Assembly: GCF_000213655.1 (NCBI RefSeq)
Contig: NC_015554.1
Coordinates: forward strand, 62,001-126,000
Direction: 5' to 3'
From: Alteromonas naphthalenivorans
GTDB lineage: Bacteria > Pseudomonadota > Gammaproteobacteria > Enterobacterales > Alteromonadaceae
Length of the DNA stretch: 64,000 bases
The first letter of the stretch is position 1. Every line of letters begins with the position of its first letter. Below, in pieces: positions 35,472 through 47,356 of the stretch. Both the position numbers and the translations under genes were made by a program. The notes under the pieces were generated by a model that worked only from the letters and a program-made list of their open reading frames with translations, did not search any database and was not told the DNA's origin.

Positions 35472-38061
35472 TTAGAAGCTAGCTTGAACATTAAAACTCA
35501 TTGTACGTCCTAGTGGATCATACAAAGAGTCATCATATCCGCGCCATTCCCCAGGTGCGTACTCTTCAAATTCATCGGTAATATTCGCAATTCCGGCAGA
35601 AACCTTCACATTATCGTTCACATGATATGAAACCGTCACATTATGTTTAAAATAATTGTCGGCGTAATCATAGTAATCGTAATAGGTTTCACCGTTGGCA
35701 CCGATGAATAGCGTTCTCCAAGATGCCGTCCATTTATCGCCGTCGGTCCAATCTACCGTCAAGTTAGCGCGATTATCAGGATAGAACAATTCACCTGCCC
35801 ACTCAGTACCTTCTTCTTCGTAACTAAATACATGGGAGTATTCAAGGTTGACACCAAAATCACCAATTTCAGTGGCCAGATCGTAGTTCGCGGTAATATC
35901 AAAACCGTTGGTCTTCACTTCTGAGTAGTTTGTGTAACCAGAGGTAATCGATGTAATTTTACCATCGCTATCACGAACGATACTGCTAGACGTACCATCT
36001 AAGTCAGCAGCAATTAGGTCATCTACGTCGATATCTTCGATTTTATTTTCGTAATCATATTGGTAGTAAGACACTTCGAGTGATAAATCATCAGTGACAT
36101 CGTAAACCACACCAAGCGTAAGCGACTCAGAGTTTTCTGGGCTAAGGTCTGGGTTACCGCCGTAATAGGTTAGGTGTTGCTGACCTGATGAGCAGTAACT
36201 ATCGTCGCTACCAGGGTTATCTAGTGTATCGCAGTAATAGGTATCGTATGCGCTTGGGAAGCCGTAAGAGATGGTCGCGAACATTTCACTCATTGTTGGT
36301 GTACGGAAAGCTTCTCCCCAGCTAGCACGAAGTAAAAGTGACTCAGTTGGGCGCCAGCTGATACCTAGCTCAGGTACGGTATCTGAGAACTCAGAGGTTG
36401 AAATACTTTCGCCTGTATCCCCTTCAAGCTCGTACCCGTCGTAACGAAGTGCAGCAGATACTTCCACTTCATGGGGTAGTTCGATAGCAAACTCAGTATA
36501 GTAAGACTGTCGCTCACGAGTCGCATACACGTCGTCACCGCCCGAACCGCCTGAAATAATACCCAAGCCCGATTCAGGGTCAGATATCTGCTCAAAATCA
36601 AGGTAAGAGTACTCAGCGCCGAAAACAGCACTCACTGTCATGAAGTTATTCGAGAAACTTCGCCAGAAATGCTGCCGTCAATAATGTCACGCATCTGTGT
36701 AGACTGGTAGGTGCCAGTGTGATCAGCGCTAGCCAATAGCTCAGCGTTATAAGCAGACCAGTCGTCGGTACTTAAACCTTGAACATTAAATAAATCCAAC
36801 TGTTCAGTATCAATTAAATCTTGTACAACTGTGTCGTTAACTAAGTTGTAATTGAATACCTCTTCTTTTGCAGACGTGCGTTGGTAATAAACTTGCCAAT
36901 CCCACTCATTGCCACCAATGTCGGTATAGCCTTCAAGGCCTGTCACCATTTCAAAGGTGGTTTTTTCTGTGGTGGTGTCTCGTGTTCCCAAACTAGACGT
37001 TCGGAAGTAAACAGAGCCATCTTGACCATAAGGGTTCATTGCGTTATCCGCATCGATGGTCAGCGAAGATGTAGATACTGGGGTAGCAGCATAACGAGTG
37101 TCTGTAGTGCAGAGAAACGAGTAATAAGTTGCAAGTTCTCTGCTAACTCGTACTCGATTTTAGTCATTAAAGAGTTTTTCTCAGACGCGCCATAAAGCCA
37201 AGTGGTATTACCGTAGTAATAACCACAACGATCAGATTCAATCGATGTGTCAGCCACATCGCCACACAAATCTTCGTTATAAAGATACGAACTAGTATCT
37301 GTATCATAGAAATTGGCAACAGGGCTGTAGGTTGAATAGCTATCTAGTGCATTTTCGCCTGAAACCGCTACATCGCTGACTTCTTGAGTGTTTTCATGCT
37401 CCGCAATGAAAACGATACTACCTTTGTCATTGGTTACGCCGGCTGAAAAGTTATATTTGCTTGAGTTCCCGCCATCTGCTCCTGGATCTTCAAAGCTGTA
37501 GCCTACATTAACGCCATCGAACTGTTTCTTGGTAATAATATTAATTACGCCTGCAACGGCATCTGACCCGTAAATGGCCGATGCGCCATCGCGAAGAATT
37601 TCAATGCGCTCAACAATCGACATCGGGATCATCGACATATCAGAAGATGAACCACCATCGTATCCTAAACCTGGTAGGCGACGACCGTCCATTAGTACCA
37701 AAGTAGCGCCAGCCCCCAGACCACGTAAATTTACTTCACTTGACGCAGATGCGCCGCTGCCGTAGCCAGATTGTCCGCGAAATGAACCGAAAGTGTTAAT
37801 CGAAGAGTTACGTAATACTTGGGCAACCGATGTATCACCAGATAACGCGATAGATTCAGCAGTAATAACCGTAACGGGAGATACTGACTCTAAATCCACT
37901 CGTTTAATACGAGAGCCAGTAACTTGGATTTTTTCTACAGGTTCAGCTGAATTTTCGTCATCTGATTGTGCGAGGGCCATTGGTGCGGCAAACAGGCTAG
38001 CGGAACCCGCCAGTAATAGTCCGCGCTTCACCGCAGTGCTGAGTTTATTTGTGTCAAACAT
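35472..38061 (-). pseudogene. TonB-dependent receptor broken by two frameshifts
   Basis: An outer-membrane receptor of about 863 residues once two single missing bases are restored (2590 + 2 bases equals 864 codons). The signal peptide ends near MALAQ; the plug carries IQVTGSRIKR, VNLRGLGAGATLVLMDGRRL and ASAIYGSDAVAGVINIITKK, and the barrel ends in FNVQASF. The frame shifts once near 37106-37112 (after RFSA) and again near 36654-36660 (after SISG), each consistent with loss of one base. These plugs resemble receptors with the GSRIKR motif, broadly linked to carbohydrate or vitamin uptake. Real decay or two sequencing errors are both possible. Confidence 0.85.
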
Positions 38062-38093
38062 TTTAATTCCCCTTGTCGAAGGTGATTACAATT

Positions 38094-38103
38094 TGTAATT
38101 ACA
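38094..38103. promoter_or_regulatory. TGTAATTACA palindrome near the receptor start
   Basis: Perfect 10-bp palindrome 33 bases upstream of the receptor start codon, overlapped on its left by a GATTACA copy that makes ATTACA-ATT-TGTAAT. A second identical palindrome lies at 38511. It may be an operator for the receptor gene; the regulator is unknown. Confidence 0.42.
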
Positions 38104-38510
38104 TAGACGTTTATTAGTTTTTATTTTGAGCAGATGTTTTCTGTCGGGAGAATTAAGCACTTCGTCGTGCTATTTGGCAATTTACAAAGTGTATAATTTG
38201 TTCTATTTAGACCTAATTTACTTTATTTATACGCAGAGCGATGAAACCTTTACGGTTCTATACATTGGTAAAATAAATATTACTTTTTTCTCTCTTAATA
38301 TTTATTTAAAGGTAACGCTGTATATTAATTAAAATAGAAATGAAGAAGTAATGTGAGGGGGTAAATAGTGTGTAGATATTGTGTATGAATTTTGTGGGTT
38401 TAGCGCAGAAACGGCGCAGGTTTTGCGCAAATTCAGTATAGTTAAATCTGGCTTGAAGTAAAAGTGGGTGAGGGCGTTTCAGTACAGATTAAAAAGTGGA
38501 AGAAAGTTAC

Positions 38511-38520
38511 TGTAATTACA
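38511..38520. promoter_or_regulatory. Second TGTAATTACA palindrome
   Basis: Identical to the palindrome at 38094, about 410 bases further upstream. Two exact copies in one intergenic region argue for a binding site rather than chance. Confidence 0.35.
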
Positions 38521-38729
38521 ATTAATGATAATGGTATTTTTGTGGGTTTTAGAATTTATACGTTGGTGAATAATAGGATGTTTTTAGTGGTGGTGATATT
38601 ATTTAATTTTAAAGGTTGAGTTTAAATGTTGCTGTTTTTATCTAAGGATGGATTTTATAATTAATTTCTAGTTTTCAAATTCTTTACTTTTCTTTTCTTA
38701 CTCTTTTCTGAGTCTGTGATAATTTAAAT

Positions 38730-38803
38730 ACACAGCTACCAAGTTGTTTTGTATCTCCCTGGTACAAATTCTTTACCGCCATCTTGTGATGGCGGTTTTT
38801 TTT
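38730..38803 (+). ncRNA. Candidate small RNA ending in a strong terminator
   Basis: An extended -10, TGTGATAAT at 38715-38723, is followed about 50 bases later by a classical terminator, yet no plus-strand gene lies upstream for 3.4 kb. The predicted 75-nt transcript contains TACCA / TGGTA flanking an unpaired pyrimidine stretch GTATCTCCC, a linker, and the terminator stem with eight Us, the layout of Hfq-type regulatory RNAs. There is no clear -35 box. Purely a sequence prediction. Confidence 0.4.
38775..38803 (+). terminator. Plus-strand Rho-independent terminator with no upstream gene
   Basis: Stem ACCGCCATC / GATGGCGGT with a TTGT loop and eight Ts. On the minus strand the hairpin has no U-tract after it, so it is not a normal argR terminator. 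Confidence 0.85.
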
Positions 38804-38825
38804 GCTCAAAAATTAAGGCTGTGCC

Positions 38826-39290
38826 TTAGACATTCTCGAATAGGTCTTCCACACGTTGTCGTAACTCTTCAATAAGTGTCACGTCGGCAGGGGCGATAAA
38901 AATAGTGTCGTCGCCGGCTATGGTGCCAAGTACACCATCTTTTTTGCTTAATGAGTCAAGCAAGCGTGCAATGAGTTGCGCTGCACCTGGGCTGGTGCGA
39001 ATAATCACCATCACATTATTATGCACAATGTCGAGAACAAGTTGCTTTAACGGGCTTTTAGCGGTAGGCATACCCAGTTCAGGCGGCAGGCAGTACACCA
39101 TATCGCCACGGGCATTGCGGGTACGTACCGCGCCAAACTTACTTAGCATGCGGGAAATTTTAGATTGACTAATATTGTCATGACCTTGAGTTTTAAGGGC
39201 ATCCACTATTTCACCCTGGGATCCATAGCTTTCCGCTTTTAAAATTTCTTTAAAGGCTTTAATCAGTTGCTCTTGTTTTGCGTTGGCCAT
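38826..39290 (-). CDS. argR: Arginine repressor
   Basis: A 154-residue repressor/activator of arginine metabolism. The winged helix (about 5-70) includes [21 protein letters not shown] and [14 protein letters not shown]; the C-terminal arginine-binding oligomerisation domain has [14 protein letters not shown] and [10 protein letters not shown]. It acts as an arginine-bound hexamer. A GTG at 39302 is in frame, but the ATG at 39290 follows CAGGA and matches E. coli ArgR. It is divergent from mdh, the usual arrangement in gammaproteobacteria. Confidence 0.95.
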   Translation of the reverse strand: MANAKQEQLIKAFKEILKAESYGSQGEIVDALKTQGHDNISQSKISRMLSKFGAVRTRNARGDMVYCLPPELGMPTAKSPLKQLVLDIVHNNVMVIIRTSPGAAQLIARLLDSLSKKDGVLGTIAGDDTIFIAPADVTLIEELRQRVEDLFENV

Positions 39291-39384
39291 AGCGTCCTGC
39301 ACAGTAGTTAGCGGTAATAAGTTAAATGGTCATTAACGATTTATCATATATTGTGCCTTACAGGTGACCTTTGCGCAATTTAAT

Positions 39385-39398
39385 TGCATAATCATGCA
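39385..39398. promoter_or_regulatory. Possible ARG-box-like palindrome between argR and mdh
   Basis: TGCAT-AATC-ATGCA is an inverted repeat with ARG-box spacing but has C in place of the usual A in each arm (TGAAT-N4-ATTCA). It may support ArgR autoregulation; weak. Confidence 0.3.
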
Positions 39399-39529
39399 TG
39401 ATAGTGAATATCAACGTAAAAATGCCTTAAATGGCCGTATTAAGACCATCAGATGATTGAGTTTTCCCCCGCGTTGCATTAGTGTGACGTTCCGTTTAAA
39501 TACGTGAGTAATCCCATAGGAGAAATGGT

Positions 39530-40468
39530 ATGAAAGTAGCCGTGTTAGGTGCTGCCGGTGGTATTGGCCAAGCGCTGTCTTTGTTGTTAAAAACACAATT
39601 GCCAGCTGGTTCTGAGCTAGCGCTTTACGATGTAGCGCCAGTTGTTCCTGGTGTAGCTGTTGATTTGAGCCACATCCCAACTGCAGTAAAAGTAACCGGT
39701 CACGGTAAAGATGACCTAGCTGGTGCATTAACAGGTACAGACGTTGTTCTTATTCCTGCTGGTGTTCCGCGTAAGCCGGGCATGGATCGTTCAGACTTGT
39801 TCAACATTAATGCTGGTATTGTTAAGAACCTTATTGAAGGTGTTGCTGACAATTGTCCAGATGCTTGTGTTGGTATTATTACTAACCCAGTTAACACAAC
39901 AGTGGCAATTGCTGCTGAAACGCTTAAAGCGAAAGGTGTTTATAACAAGAACAAATTGTTCGGTGTTACTACCCTTGACGTAATTCGCGCTGAGACTTTC
40001 GTTGCTGAGCTTAAAGACGTAGACGTTGCTTCTGTACACGTACCGGTAATCGGTGGTCACTCAGGCACAACTATCCTTCCTTTGCTTTCGCAAGTTGAAG
40101 GTGTTGAGTTCTCTGATGATGAAGTTTCAAGCCTAACGACTCGTATCCAAAATGCAGGTACTGAAGTTGTTGAAGCTAAAGCTGGCGGCGGTTCTGCAAC
40201 CCTATCTATGGGTCAAGCAGCTGCACGTTTCTGCTTATCATTGGTTGCAGCAATGCAAGGTGAGAACGTGGTTGAATACACTTACGTTCAAACTGACGAC
40301 AGCGACGATGCTGCATTCTTCGCTCACCCTGTTCGCCTTGGCGCAAACGGTGTTGAAGAAATCTTGCCATACGGCGAGCTAAGCGAATTTGAAGAAAAAG
40401 CGAAAAACGACATGCTTGAAGGCCTTCGTGGCGACATCAAGCTAGGCGTAGATTTCGTAACTGGCTAA
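39530..40468 (+). CDS. mdh: Malate dehydrogenase
   Basis: NAD-dependent malate dehydrogenase of 312 residues, interconverting malate and oxaloacetate in the TCA cycle. The N-terminal [15 protein letters not shown] nucleotide-binding loop, the mobile loop [16 protein letters not shown] with substrate-binding Arg residues, [11 protein letters not shown], and the catalytic [13 protein letters not shown]is are all present. An AGGAG site precedes the ATG. It is divergent from argR. Phosphoenolpyruvate carboxylase in the same window supplies oxaloacetate. Confidence 0.97.
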   Translation: MKVAVLGAAGGIGQALSLLLKTQLPAGSELALYDVAPVVPGVAVDLSHIPTAVKVTGHGKDDLAGALTGTDVVLIPAGVPRKPGMDRSDLFNINAGIVKNLIEGVADNCPDACVGIITNPVNTTVAIAAETLKAKGVYNKNKLFGVTTLDVIRAETFVAELKDVDVASVHVPVIGGHSGTTILPLLSQVEGVEFSDDEVSSLTTRIQNAGTEVVEAKAGGGSATLSMGQAAARFCLSLVAAMQGENVVEYTYVQTDDSDDAAFFAHPVRLGANGVEEILPYGELSEFEEKAKNDMLEGLRGDIKLGVDFVTG

Positions 40469-40489
40469 GGATGTATTAGGCTCGGCATC

Positions 40490-40507
40490 CGATTTGAAAT
40501 CAAATCG
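40490..40507 (+). other. Stem-loop after mdh
   Basis: Perfect 7-bp stem CGATTTG / CAAATCG with AAAT loop, 21 bases after the mdh stop. It lacks a U-tract and leads into the 165-bp repeat region; it may act as the mdh transcript end. Confidence 0.45.
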
Positions 40508-40530
40508 TAGCCACGCCGTAAATACATCCA

Positions 40531-40860
40531 TGTAGGCTCCGCCACCGCATCCATGCGGTGGAGGGGCTACTATTTAATTTCAAACCGTATACCTACCAAC
40601 ACCTACTCATCGCACTCAGTAAAAAATTCTTTTTGTAAGACAGCATCCATGCTGCTGACAGTTTGTTACGACCTTACTAATCCTGCCTTTTTGTTTGTAG
40701 GCTCCGCTACTGCATCCTTGGCACGGGAGGGGCTACTATTTAATTTCAAACCGTATACCTACCAACACCTACGCATCGCACGCAATAAAAAATCCTTTTT
40801 GTAAGACCGCATCCACGCTGCTGACAGTTTTTCACGACCTTACTAATCCTGCCGTTTTGT
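40531..40860 (+). repeat. Tandem 165-bp intergenic repeat, two copies plus a partial third
   Basis: A unit starting TGTAGGCTCCGC occurs at 40531-40695 and again at 40696-40860 with high identity throughout; a partial third start appears at 40949-41005. Each unit includes GGGCTACTATTTAATTTCAA, ACCGTATACCTACCAACACC and GACCTTACTAATCCTGCC. Palindromes centred on CATCCATG recur in and before it: TACAT-CC-ATGTA (40523), CCACCGCAT-CC-ATGCGGTGG (40542) and CAGCAT-CC-ATGCTG (40641). Copy two has decayed arms. No protein product is likely. It looks like a genus-specific interspersed intergenic element. Confidence 0.8.
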
Positions 40861-40948
40861 TTGTGGCCTCTGCAGAACAGCTCGGCCTAATAAATAGCTA
40901 CTTCCTATAATAGCCATGCCGGATAACAACCAGCCGTAAATACTTCCC

Positions 40949-41005
40949 TGTAGGCTCCGCTACTGCATCCTTGGCAAGGGATGGGCTACAATCTAATTTC
41001 GAAAC
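40949..41005 (+). repeat. Partial third copy of the 165-bp repeat
   Basis: TGTAGGCTCCGCTACTGCATCC is shared with copy two, then the sequence diverges after GGGCTAC. It suggests older amplification followed by decay. Confidence 0.65.
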
Positions 41006-41069
41006 GAAATCGACACTGATTTCATACCCATGTGTACGCCGCTATTCTACTTGGGGCGCAGTATGGCGC

Positions 41070-41870
41070 TTAGTTGTGAATTCTATAGAGGGTAAACGTC
41101 ATACTTTCTAGTGGTCTGTTTTTATAAACTGAATAAGCATAGCCGTTTAATACATTCGACGACCGAATGGTAAATAACAGTGAGTTGGCAAAAGTGGGAT
41201 GTGATGTTTTAACGGTATAAACGCTTCCCTCTTTGAGAATATCTTCAGGGTTAAAGCTAGTCTGATTGGTATAGCTGCTACCATTTATAAATCGCACTAA
41301 GCGGCCTTCTTTGTTCGGGTAAATCTCAATACTTATGAGTTCATTTTTACCACTAATACGCATAATGCCTACCCACAAGCCAAATATATCGTCAGTAGCT
41401 GTGTTAGCTAACGCTTCTATTGAACCTCGGTACATATCGATAAAGTTGCGCACGGAAGATTGTTTCTTCTGCTTATCCAACTGATAGGTACTACTTAAGA
41501 TAGGCTTATTGTTTTTATTGGTAGTCGATTCTAATACTTGGTAACCGGTGTCTATGTAGGGAGATAAAATTAAATGTTTAACATATCCATCTTCATAAGA
41601 AGGAAGTGTTATTTCGCAATTTAGCGTATTGCATTCAATATGGTCATTATCAAAGGGTAGGCGTCGGATATGGCGAAACGCATTGCCTATACCTGCTTCA
41701 AACAGGAAGTGTTCCCCGTTTTCATTTATCTGGAGTAATTTATAATTATAGTTAGACTCACTCACGCCTTCCCACAGCCCTGGGGGCAAAGTAAGCGGCT
41801 CTGATTGCGCTGTTACGGGCATTAGCGCAAAGTAAAAGGCAAGGAGCAAGCTTATAAATAGTCTGTACAA
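41070..41870 (-). CDS. Secreted protein of unknown function
   Basis: A 266-residue protein with a signal peptide cleaved near VTAQS (residue about 22). The mature part is mixed alpha/beta with two repeated-looking halves: one near LPPGLWEGVSESNYNYKLL and another near DDIFGLWVGIMRISGKNEL, each starting with a (L/G)W segment followed by a strand-rich stretch, as in lipocalin-like or tandem beta domains. A Cys pair (ECNTLNCE) may form a disulphide. I do not recognise the family. It is isolated between the repeat region and katG. Confidence 0.6.
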   Translation of the reverse strand: MYRLFISLLLAFYFALMPVTAQSEPLTLPPGLWEGVSESNYNYKLLQINENGEHFLFEAGIGNAFRHIRRLPFDNDHIECNTLNCEITLPSYEDGYVKHLILSPYIDTGYQVLESTTNKNNKPILSSTYQLDKQKKQSSVRNFIDMYRGSIEALANTATDDIFGLWVGIMRISGKNELISIEIYPNKEGRLVRFINGSSYTNQTSFNPEDILKEGSVYTVKTSHPTFANSLLFTIRSSNVLNGYAYSVYKNRPLESMTFTLYRIHN

Positions 41871-42206
41871 GTGAGACTTCCTTTCTTAGGGATTAACTCT
41901 AAATTCGATTGTTTATCCTACGATATGTCAGGAAAGTTTTACAAAAAAAAGAGACAAAAGTCCTAGAAAATTCATAATCATTGTTTACGCTTTCTTTAGT
42001 TAATTCTGCATGAGCGAGTTGACGGATAGATTTATAAGGCCTTGTTTTCTCGACGTAAGGTTTAATTTTTTCTAATCGTTAAACCTATTCGTCCACATCT
42101 AAAAAACTGACTGTCTTAACTACAACCGAATAATTAGAATAAAGCTATACCAATTAATAGTTTTAATTGATGAAATCCTTTGTCGAACACCGAAGAGGTA
42201 CAGTAA
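41871..42206. other. Intergenic region between the secreted protein gene and katG
   Basis: A 336-base AT-rich divergent promoter region. A near OxyR-like CTAT-N8-ATAG occurs at 42145-42160, but the spacing is off by one. No gene or RNA is visible; GAAGAGGT at 42192 is the katG ribosome-binding site. Confidence 0.4.
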
Positions 42207-44396
<2,190 letters not shown>

Positions 44397-44422
44397 TAAT
44401 TAGTTTGTAATGTAATCTCATT

Positions 44423-44450
44423 AAAAAGCCCGCTTTTAGCGGGCTTTTTT
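44423..44450. terminator. Bidirectional terminator between katG and ppc
   Basis: Stem AAAAAGCCCGCT / AGCGGGCTTTTT with a TTT loop and flanking A and T runs, between convergent genes. Confidence 0.92.
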
Positions 44451-44501
44451 ATTTGTGCTATTTAATCAAATAGCATGATTATGTACCTATCAAGATAAGT
44501 A

Positions 44502-47123
44502 TTAACCTGTATTACGCATGCCGGTCGCGATACCAGTAATAGTTACCATCATGGCACGTTCCAAATCAGGGTTATGTACATCATCACCCGCTTTACGAAT
44601 TCGATCTAGCAACTCGATTTGCAAATAATGAAGCGGCTGCAAATACGCAGCACGAATTTCCATTGATTCTTTCCCTAACGGATCAGCTTTCATGATGTCG
44701 TTTTCGCCAGTGAGTTCAAGCAATGAAGCAATACTCTCTTTGAGTTCCTCTCGAAGAGCTGCTCCAAAATGCTTAAGCTCTTCTGGTACCAAGCGCTCAT
44801 CGTAGGCTTCACTGATACGCGGGTCCGCTTTATGGAATACCATGTCCAGCATCGAAAGGCGTGAACGATAGAAAGGCCATTCAGCGAACATTTCATTCAC
44901 GACTTTTTCATTTTCGGCATTCTTCACGCTATCGATAGCGCGCATTACACCCAACCATGACGGCAAGACTAGACGAGTTTGCGCCCATGCAAATATCCAA
45001 GGGATTGCACGAAGGCTTTCAATACCACCTTGTGGTTTACGCTTAGAAGGTCGGCTGCCTAGCGGTAACTTACCAAGCTCTTGTTCAGGTGTAGCTACGC
45101 GGAAGTAGGGTACAAAATCTTCGTCATGACGCACAGTAGCACGGTAGTTGTCACGCCCTTGACCTGCCATAGTAGAGATCAAGTCACGCCACTCTTCCTT
45201 TGGTGCTGGGGGTGGGAACAACATAGCTTCAATTATCGCGCTGGCATAAATGCCTAAGCTACGTTTGGCCAGTTTAGGCATACCAAACTTATAACGAATA
45301 GTTTCGCCCTGTTCAGTAACGCGGAATCCACCTTCCAATGAGCCAGGAGGCTGCGAGTAAATCGCTGCGTGGGCAGGTAAGCCGCCTCGGCCAATTGTAC
45401 CGCCACGGCCGTGGAATAAAGTAAGCGAACAATTAAATTCTTCGGCAATAGCTACTAGTGCTTCTTGAGATTGATACTGAGCCCAACCTGCCGCTAGTGC
45501 ACCGGCATCTTTGGCTGAATCTGAATAACCAATCATCACGAACTGACGGCCTTTCACATAGCCACGATACCTGTCGATAGAAAGCAATTTGCGCATAACA
45601 CTTGGCGAGTTGTTTAAATCGTCTAGCGTTTCAAATAAAGGTGCTACAGGCATCGGCCAATCAACACCGCTTTCTTTAAGCAGCAATTGAACCGCAAGTA
45701 CGTCTGATGGCTCACTTGCCATCGAAATAATGTAAATACCAAAGCCATGTTTACTATGTTTAGCAATGACTTTGCATGTCTCAAGTACTTCCTTCACATC
45801 GTCAGATGCGCCCCATTGTGCAGGGAATAGGGGGCGTTTCGAGCCAAGTTCACGTAGCAAGAAGGCTTGTTTATCTTCTTCGCTCCACTGAGAGTAATCA
45901 CCCAGGCCAAGGTAGCGGGTCAGTTCGCTAAATACATCGGCGTGACGTTCTGAATCTTGGCGCACATCTAAGCGAAGTAAGTGGATACCGAACACATGTG
46001 CACGGCGAATGGAATCTAGCAATAAGCCTTTAGCGACTACGTCCATACCGCAGTCTATAAGTGACTGGTGGCAAAGCAATAGTGCTTCTAACAGTTCGTC
46101 GTTGCTTTCAATCCAGTTAGACGTATCTGGGTTTTTACCTGCTAAATAACTAGCAATACCATCTCGGGTAGCGATAAAACGGTCAAGCAATGGGCGAAGT
46201 AGAGCGCGGTAAGGTTCGTTCGCATCACCTACTTTTTCGCGTAATGCGTCATTGCAGTCGTACATAGACAACTCAACTTGCAAGCGGTCTAAATCTAATG
46301 CGAAAAGTTTCGCGGCACGTTTACGCGCTAACAATAGTACTTGCTCGGTAACTTTTGAGGTTACAAATGGGTTACCGTCGCGGTCACCGCCCATCCAAGA
46401 ACTAAATTGTACCGGTGAAGCATCGAGCGGAAGCGACACACTGTAATCTTCCTGCAGGCGGCCATCTAGCTCGCGCAAGAAATCAGGAACGGCTTCCCAC
46501 AGTGAATTTTCAATAACTGAAAATCCCCAGCGAGCTTCATCTACAGGGGTAGGGCGTACAGAGCGAATTTCTTCTGTATGCCAAGCCTGACTAATTAAAT
46601 CAGCAACACGGGTTTCAACTTTACTTCTGTCTGCGCCAGTTAGCGATTCTTGATGAACCTCTTGTAAGCAGTCTGCTAGTTCTTTGTGTTTATGAATAAG
46701 AGTACGACGGGTTACTTCAGTCGGGTGGGCCGTTAACACTAAATCGATGTTTAACTTGCCCACAGCTTCTTGCACTTTATCAGCCGTGAGTTCGGCTTTG
46801 TCTAGATGCTTAAACAGTGCATCAATAGACGCGTCAACGTTCATTGCGCTGTTATATTCCTGCTCAGCAATATTTCCTAGATTTAGAAACTGTGCGAAAG
46901 CACGACCCACCGTCAGCAAGTCGCTGTCGGTCATCGTTTTGAAAGTTTCTTTCAGTTCGTCACTGCAATTCGTGTCGCCCTGATAAGACGCTCGGCCGTC
47001 TTTTCGAATCTTCTCAATGCGATCAAGCCATTCTTGGCCTAATTGGTTTTTGATGGTTTCACCTAGCGTTTTGCCAAGGTATCTAACTGTATCTTTTAGT
47101 TCAGCATCGTAATGAGTGTGCAT
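44502..47123 (-). CDS. ppc: Phosphoenolpyruvate carboxylase
   Basis: An 873-residue cytoplasmic enzyme that makes oxaloacetate from PEP and bicarbonate, replenishing the TCA cycle. The catalytic His in VLTAHPTEVTRRTL (near 137), the Lys region VMIGYSDSAKDAGALAA, the glycine-rich loop LFHGRGGTIGRGGLP and the C-terminal GIATGMRNTG are all intact. It is divergent from fklB. Regulation is not visible in the short upstream gap. Confidence 0.97.
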   Translation of the reverse strand: MHTHYDAELKDTVRYLGKTLGETIKNQLGQEWLDRIEKIRKDGRASYQGDTNCSDELKETFKTMTDSDLLTVGRAFAQFLNLGNIAEQEYNSAMNVDASIDALFKHLDKAELTADKVQEAVGKLNIDLVLTAHPTEVTRRTLIHKHKELADCLQEVHQESLTGADRSKVETRVADLISQAWHTEEIRSVRPTPVDEARWGFSVIENSLWEAVPDFLRELDGRLQEDYSVSLPLDASPVQFSSWMGGDRDGNPFVTSKVTEQVLLLARKRAAKLFALDLDRLQVELSMYDCNDALREKVGDANEPYRALLRPLLDRFIATRDGIASYLAGKNPDTSNWIESNDELLEALLLCHQSLIDCGMDVVAKGLLLDSIRRAHVFGIHLLRLDVRQDSERHADVFSELTRYLGLGDYSQWSEEDKQAFLLRELGSKRPLFPAQWGASDDVKEVLETCKVIAKHSKHGFGIYIISMASEPSDVLAVQLLLKESGVDWPMPVAPLFETLDDLNNSPSVMRKLLSIDRYRGYVKGRQFVMIGYSDSAKDAGALAAGWAQYQSQEALVAIAEEFNCSLTLFHGRGGTIGRGGLPAHAAIYSQPPGSLEGGFRVTEQGETIRYKFGMPKLAKRSLGIYASAIIEAMLFPPPAPKEEWRDLISTMAGQGRDNYRATVRHDEDFVPYFRVATPEQELGKLPLGSRPSKRKPQGGIESLRAIPWIFAWAQTRLVLPSWLGVMRAIDSVKNAENEKVVNEMFAEWPFYRSRLSMLDMVFHKADPRISEAYDERLVPEELKHFGAALREELKESIASLLELTGENDIMKADPLGKESMEIRAAYLQPLHYLQIELLDRIRKAGDDVHNPDLERAMMVTITGIATGMRNTG

Positions 47124-47356
47124 GCTATCCTCCCAATTATATGGCCTTCACCATACTAAGTACTTAACAAGTTGTAAAACCACTTTGCGTTATAATTTAC
47201 AATAAATCGTTCCATTTGCACCTATCTATTTAATGCTCAAAGCAAGATAAATTCTGGTGTGCTACACTCTGGCACCGGAAAATGCAGAAACATATTCGTG
47301 AAACGCGGTTTGTTTGAAATTTGTACTGCATTTGTAATTTAATTTCAGGAGTTCTT

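Larger units (their letters stand above)
38062..38729. other. AT-rich intergenic region before the broken receptor
   Basis: No convincing gene. A 68-codon frame at 38126-38332 has no ribosome-binding site and low complexity. TGTAATTACA palindromes are found at 38094-38103 and 38511-38520. Confidence 0.5.

Noticed and set aside
36638..37039. Separate small genes in place of a single TonB receptor
   Set aside because: The pieces align end to end as one receptor when two single bases are restored, so they are parts of one pseudogene.
38126..38332. 68-codon open frame upstream of the broken TonB receptor
   Set aside because: No ribosome-binding site, AT-rich low-complexity protein and no recognisable domain; likely chance.
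40531..40860. CRISPR array in the repeated region after mdh
   Set aside because: The repeat unit is 165 bp and nearly identical throughout, with no short repeats separated by unique spacers and no cas gene.
42145..42160. OxyR-like CTAT-N8-ATAG before katG
   Set aside because: The spacing is eight rather than seven bases and no further ATAG/CTAT pairs follow, so it is not a credible OxyR site.
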